From Apium graveolens (Eukaryota > Streptophyta > Magnoliopsida > Apiales > Apiaceae), in assembly GCF_009905375.1 (NCBI RefSeq), contig NC_133647.1, forward strand, positions 168,004,275 to 168,068,274: 64,000 nucleotides of DNA, written 5' to 3'. Every line of letters begins with the position of its first letter. Positions within the stretch are counted from its first letter, which is position 1. Positions 59,599 through 64,000 of the stretch are shown here, piece by piece. The notes under the pieces were generated by a model. That model made no database searches, was not told where the DNA came from, and saw only the letters and a list, made by a program, of their open reading frames with translations. The translations under genes were made by a program, and so were the position numbers.

Positions 59599-61561
59599 TT
59601 ATTGGGCCCTCATTTTAGACAACTTAAGTTTCTGTGATTCAGAGTTACTTCCGACAGTTTTTTTCTTATCAGGATTTGTCTTATCAGAAGTAGATTTGGT
59701 AGAACTAGTAGTATTAATCACATAAGCAGTTTTATTGAATTTTGGCAAAGGATCATAGTAATTATGATATATCTTATGATAAGAACTACAATGTAAATTG
59801 AATGCCAACTACTACCATAATGAAAACAAGGGTTTTGTGGTTTGTAAAATACTGATCTACCCCTAACATCAGACTCAGGAATAAAAGTTTACTTTTTTTT
59901 ACTCCTCCTGCAATCAATAGCAAGATGATTAGTATTACCACAGTTAAAACAAGTTTTTCTAGGAGCATTGGGAACAAACTTATAGTCAGATTCCTTAGAA
60001 ATACCATGCTTACCATTCCTGTTTCTTTTTGGACTTTTTACCTGAGGTTTGTCAGTAACCTCAGATAATTTCTTTTTCAATTGTCCTTTAGACAAAAGTC
60101 GTATATTCTTTTCTTTCTTAACAATCTTAATGGTCTGCTTGTTTTCCTCTCTTTGAGTTTTTTTATTTACTTTCTTTTCTTGGGATGCAGAGGTTGAACC
60201 TTTCTCAAAAGTAGATTTGGGTTCATCGGCTTCTGAAGAAATAAAATTAACAGGAGTCTTAAGGGTAATTTCATTTCCAGTGTCAACATCCTTAATTCCA
60301 TCTACATAGCCAAGACATTCTCTCCAGTTTTTCTTAAAAATCATCTCATAAACCTTTTTTCCTGAATCAGTCTAGGCTTTAAGGGTTTTCCTCTCATTTT
60401 CTAAGTCATTTTCTAACATAATGTAGTTGCCTCTAGTATATTTGCTGTATGTTTAGCTTTCTCACATTCTTTTTGAATTTCAACCTGATTTACTAAGTCA
60501 GACTCTAACTGATCATTCCTAGATTTTTATACTTCAATTTAAGTTAACAGCCTATTATTCTCTAAAATCTTATTCTTAAAATTTCCATGGAGAGACTTAA
60601 GAATAGATTTCAATTCAGATATATATCCAGTATCAAGAGAAAGGAAAAAAGTTGATACTTTAGAATCAGAAGAAGCGGGATTATCAAAACTAGCCATCAA
60701 TGCATAGCTTGTTTCTTCATTTTCAGAATCAGTGGAATCCATCCAATCCTTGCTTGATGTAATCAAGGCTTTGTTCTTCCCTTTGTCATTCTTTGCTTTT
60801 CTGCATTCTGTAGCAAAATGACCAAGTTCATCACAGTTGTAGCACTTGATCTTTGATCTGTCAACTTTTCCAGCTTTAAAATCCTTTCCTTCTCTTCTTC
60901 CAGAAGGCTTCCTTTCTCCTCCAGTAAACTTCTTCCTGAAGCTTCTATTCTTCTGAGACTTCCTGAACTGCATCCTCTTGAAGCCCTTAACTATCATTGC
61001 AGCCATTTGCTTGACATCAGAATTTGTCATATTCTCATCAGTTTCAGGAATTAATATCATCATCAGGATTTGATGATGAATCATCAGTATCTGATTTTGG
61101 CAGATAGTTCTTTTTTCTTGTAGCTTGAACTGACCTGTCTTTTGAAGCTTTAACATTCACTTTAAAAGCAACTGATTTTCCCTTATTGCTTTTCCTCTAT
61201 TTCCTTTGCTGAACTTCCAAATCATGAGTTCTCATCATGCCATAGATTTCATCCAGAGTGACTTTTTTTAAATCATACTGATGTCATATGATTGAAGTCT
61301 GAGTCTCCCATTCCTCATTCAAAGGTCTCAGAAACTTGGTGTTTGAATCTTCAAGATCGTACACCTTTCCCACCAAAGATAGATTGTTAAGCAGAGTGAG
61401 AAACCTATCATAGATGTCGGTGAGACTTTCATCAGATTTGGCCTCAAAATGTTCATATTCTTGAATTAGATTAGCCCTTCTGTTCTTCTTGATGGTCGTG
61501 GTTCCTTGACATTGAGTCTCAAGGGCATCCCAGATCTTGTTAGATATATTAGATAATGTCA
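59599..61561 (-). pseudogene. Sirevirus-like gag (minus), N-terminus cut off
   Basis: Pieces at 61561-61284, 61156-60539, 60344-59889 and 59808-59599. The first has the UBN2-type KIWDALETQCQGT, QEYEHFEAKSDESLTDIYDR. Two zinc knuckles follow: CYNCDELGHFATEC (about 60848-60807) and CFNCGNTNHLAIDC (about 59954-59913). Long Lys/Glu-rich linkers lie between them. Frameshifts and stops separate the pieces. The first codons were removed when the plus-strand element inserted at about 61562. Confidence 0.88.
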
Positions 61562-62127
61562 TGTGTAATATGATTTGTGTTTAGTTTTCAGATCTTATTA
61601 ACAGGACAAATCAGTACTTAACTGGAAATCAACACTTATACTGAAGACAGAACTTAAGTGATCAGAAAATATTTATGAGGAGATAATATTAGGACTTAAG
61701 ATGACTTTCAGATAAGGCAGGCGGCTGATTGAAAGGAAAGAAGACCGAGACTAAGACAGAAATAAATATGCATGATGAAGGACTTCTATGAAGAATAGAA
61801 TACTTGGAAGAAAAGATAACTAGTTGATATATTTTAGGAAGCAGAATTATATTCCATATCAATTAGAATTTATCTTGTAACTCTGTAGTATATAAACACA
61901 GGAATAGAGTTTACACTATAAGTGTTACGATTATTGAAGTTATTATTCATTGTAACTCTAGCAGCTCTCGTGATAATTTGTTCATCATTAAGAGAGGACA
62001 GTTCCATATTGTAACAGAGTTTATTGTATTGAATAAAATCTATTTTCTGTTACTTGAGTTCTTATATTTGATTTGATTGTGCTAAACACTGTATTCAACC
62101 CCCTTATACAGTATGTGTGACCTAACA
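61562..62127 (+). repeat. 5' LTR of the second Sirevirus-like element
   Basis: It ends CAACCCCCTTATACAG...GACCTAACA just before the primer site. The TATA box TATATAAAC lies at 61889-61897, and a likely polyadenylation AATAAA at about 62033-62038. Length is about 564-566 bp. Confidence 0.82.
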
Positions 62128-62129
62128 AG

Positions 62130-62141
62130 TGGTATCAGAGC
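62130..62141 (+). promoter_or_regulatory. Primer binding site (tRNA-Met type)
   Basis: TGGTATCAGAGC, two bases after the LTR end, is a perfect copy of the usual plant copia primer site. Confidence 0.92.
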
Positions 62142-62182
62142 AATCTGTTAACACACAAATAATTTAAGATAAAAAAACAATC

Positions 62183-64000
62183 ATGTCTGAAGAAGAAACT
62201 CCAACCAAGCCCACCAAAACTGAAGAACCTCCAAAAACCTTAACCCATAGTCGATATGAGACTATAAGAGTTCCCATGTTGAAACCTTCTGAGTATTCCA
62301 TATAAAAAGTGAAGATGGCTATGTTTCTGGAAGCTACATATCCAGAATATCTCGACTGGATTTATGAAGGACCACATATGCCAACCAAACTCTATGTGAA
62401 AGTTGCAGGTCAGCCATCAAAGTCTGTACCAAAGGAGAAAAGTGATTACACTGCTGAAGATATCTCATCGATTGCAAAGGATGCAAAGGTAAGACACTTG
62501 ATGCATAGTGCCATTGATAATGTCATGTCAAATAGGGTAATTCAATGCAAGACTGCAAAAGAGATATGAGATGCTTTGGAAACAAGATGTCAGGGAACTG
62601 ATTCAATCAAGAAGAACAGGAAGACTATACTTACTCAAGAGTATGAGCACTTTGACTCAAAGCCTGATGAGTCATTAACTGATTTATATGACAGATTTGT
62701 CAAACTCTTGAATGATTTGTCACTAGTTGACAAAGAGTATGATATTGAAGATTCAAATCTTAAATTCCTGTTAGCTCTTCCTGAAAGATGGGATTTGAAG
62801 GTCACAATAATAAGAGACAACTATAATCTTGATGAAACAACTCTTGATGAAATTTATGGGATGCTCAAGACTCATGAACTTGAGATGGAACAAAGAAGCA
62901 AGAGGAATGGAAGAAAGTCAAGGACAGTTGCTTTTATGGCAGATGAGGAAATTCCCAAAGAAGCTGCCTCAAGAAAAGGCAAGGGAAAGGCTCTCATCAC
63001 AAAGTCTGATACTGAGTCATCAAGTTCTGATAGTGATGATGACTCAAAAACTGAAAGTATATCTGAGATAGACCCTGATGAAGAGATGATAAAGCTGTGT
63101 GCTCTTATGGTGAAAGGAATCACAAAGATTGCATACAGGAAATTCAGAAGAGGAAATAAGTTTTCCAGGAAAGGTGCAAGTTCTGAAAAGAAAGGTTTCA
63201 AAAAATCTGAAGGTAAATGAGGAAAGTCTGACAGGGGAGATTACTCAAATGTTAAATGCTACAACTGTGGTGAGAAAGGCCACATATCTCCAGATTGCAG
63301 AAAAGAAAAGAGTGACAAAGGCAAGGCTCTTGTCACAAAGAAGAAAAGCTGGTCAGATACTTCAGATTCTGAGGATGAGGAAAACTATGCCTTGATGGTA
63401 AATGCTGATAGCAGTTCTGATACTGCTGACTTAAAGGTACCTCAAACTACTTATGCCTTTCATACTAATGATATTACTGAGTTGAGAAGATATCTTAAGA
63501 CCATGTTCATTAGTTATAAAGATCAAACTTTAACATGTGAAAGATTAATTTCTGAAAATCTTGCTTATAAAAAGAGAAATGATTATTTAGAAAAAGAGTT
63601 AGTCATGTTCCATCAAACTCAGAAAGATAGAGATGATGCCTTTTATGTTAGGGATGAAGTGCTAAAAATGAATGAATCTCTAAAAACTGAGTTAGAAAAG
63701 GAAAGAGAGATTATCAGGACTTGTACTAACTCTGGTAAAGCAACTCAGGATATTCTTAGTAGTGGAAACTGGAAAGAGAGCTTAGGTTATGGAGATGATA
63801 AGAACAGTAAGGGAACTGTTGAAACTGAGCCTATTGTTGTTAAACAAAAACCAAAGGTAAATCCTGTTAAGTTTGTAACTGCAAAGTCTGATATTGAAAA
63901 ATCAGAAGTTAAGGAGAAAGTAACTTCTGACAAACCGAAACAGGATAAGCCAACTGAAGTTAACATAGGCTTAATGACTAAGAAACATCTTAAACATAAG
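62183..64000 (+). pseudogene. Sirevirus-like gag (plus), running off the window
   Basis: The frame begins at ATG 62183 (MSEEETPTKPTKTEEPPK) and stays in one frame to the window end apart from three stops: about 62306-62308 and 62567-62569 (both where Trp is expected) and 63218-63220 (Arg expected from CGA to TGA). It holds DALETRCQGTDSIKKNRK, EYEHFDSKPDESLTDLYDRF, an acidic Ser/Asp run, a zinc knuckle CYNCGEKGHISPDC (about 63259-63300), a long coiled-coil-like stretch (LKTELEKEREII) and SSGNWKESLGYG. Gag would form the particle. No frameshift was seen, so this copy is less decayed than the minus-strand one. Confidence 0.9.

Larger units (their letters stand above)
34213..61561 (-). mobile_element. 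Sirevirus-like copia element, four times interrupted
   Basis: On the minus strand the order from 61561 downward is gag (long, two zinc knuckles), protease, integrase, reverse transcriptase, RNase H, a small ORF, a third (env-like) ORF, polypurine tract and 3' LTR (34704-34213). The third ORF after RNase H and the long Gag point to the Sirevirus (SIRE/Maximus) group; this is inference from family knowledge. Four plus-strand insertions split it at 36577-40242, 43146-46843, 50479-58464 and 61562 onward. The first three have exact 5-bp duplications. The 5' LTR and start of gag must lie beyond the window. Many stops and frameshifts are present. Confidence 0.85.
61562..64000 (+). mobile_element. 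Second Sirevirus-like copia element, left part
   Basis: A 5' LTR (about 61562-62127), primer binding site and long gag are present; the rest lies beyond the window. It is inserted head-to-head into the gag of the related minus-strand element. The exact left border is either 61562 or 61564 because TGTGTAATATG allows two TG starts; the target duplication cannot be checked without the right end. Confidence 0.88.

Noticed and set aside
1..64000. CRISPR arrays, bacterial operons, phage or integrated DNA-virus genes
   Set aside because: No spaced identical repeats of CRISPR type and no bacterial or viral gene set; gene structure is plant nuclear throughout.

Overview
The window looks like nuclear DNA of a flowering plant, probably a eudicot. 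The base composition is AT-rich. Two intron-containing plant genes sit between plant-type Ty1/copia elements, long gypsy-type LTRs, an L1-type LINE with an RNase H domain, a plant SINE and DNA transposons. I cannot name the species.

Layout. 471-9059 is an old Ty1/copia element (target duplication ATTTG) whose reverse transcriptase gene is split by a 3.9-kb solo LTR (3461-7386, duplication ATTAT). 10389-15622 is a decayed LINE ending in poly(A). 15886-20349 is the only stretch with intact host genes: a five-exon UPF0114-family membrane protein and a five-exon GDSL esterase/lipase, both on the minus strand. 21.4-22.5 kb holds a hAT-like non-autonomous element and a SINE. 24814-26138 is another solo LTR. 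26240-31067 is a mariner-like transposon. Its transposase is split by a PIF/Harbinger-like MITE (27988-28666), and that MITE carries a piece of plastid rpoC1.

From 34213 to about 61561 lies a large minus-strand copia element of Sirevirus type, with a long Gag and a third ORF after RNase H. It has been invaded four times, always by plus-strand elements. The insertions are two more giant solo LTRs (36577-40242 and 43146-46843), a complete but defective copia element with 1.67-kb LTRs (50479-58464, duplication CTCAG), and a second Sirevirus-like element that starts at about 61562 and runs off the right edge.

Putting the matching target duplications together gives the order of insertion. The Sirevirus-like host and the first copia element are old: the first element's LTRs differ at roughly a tenth of positions. 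The 50.5-58.5 kb element is recent, with about 1% LTR difference counted by eye. None of the mobile-element genes appears intact. Many of their stop codons look like C-to-T decay of CAG, CGA or TGG codons, as expected for methylated, silenced DNA. The likely contribution to the plant is the two host genes; the rest is layered transposon history.
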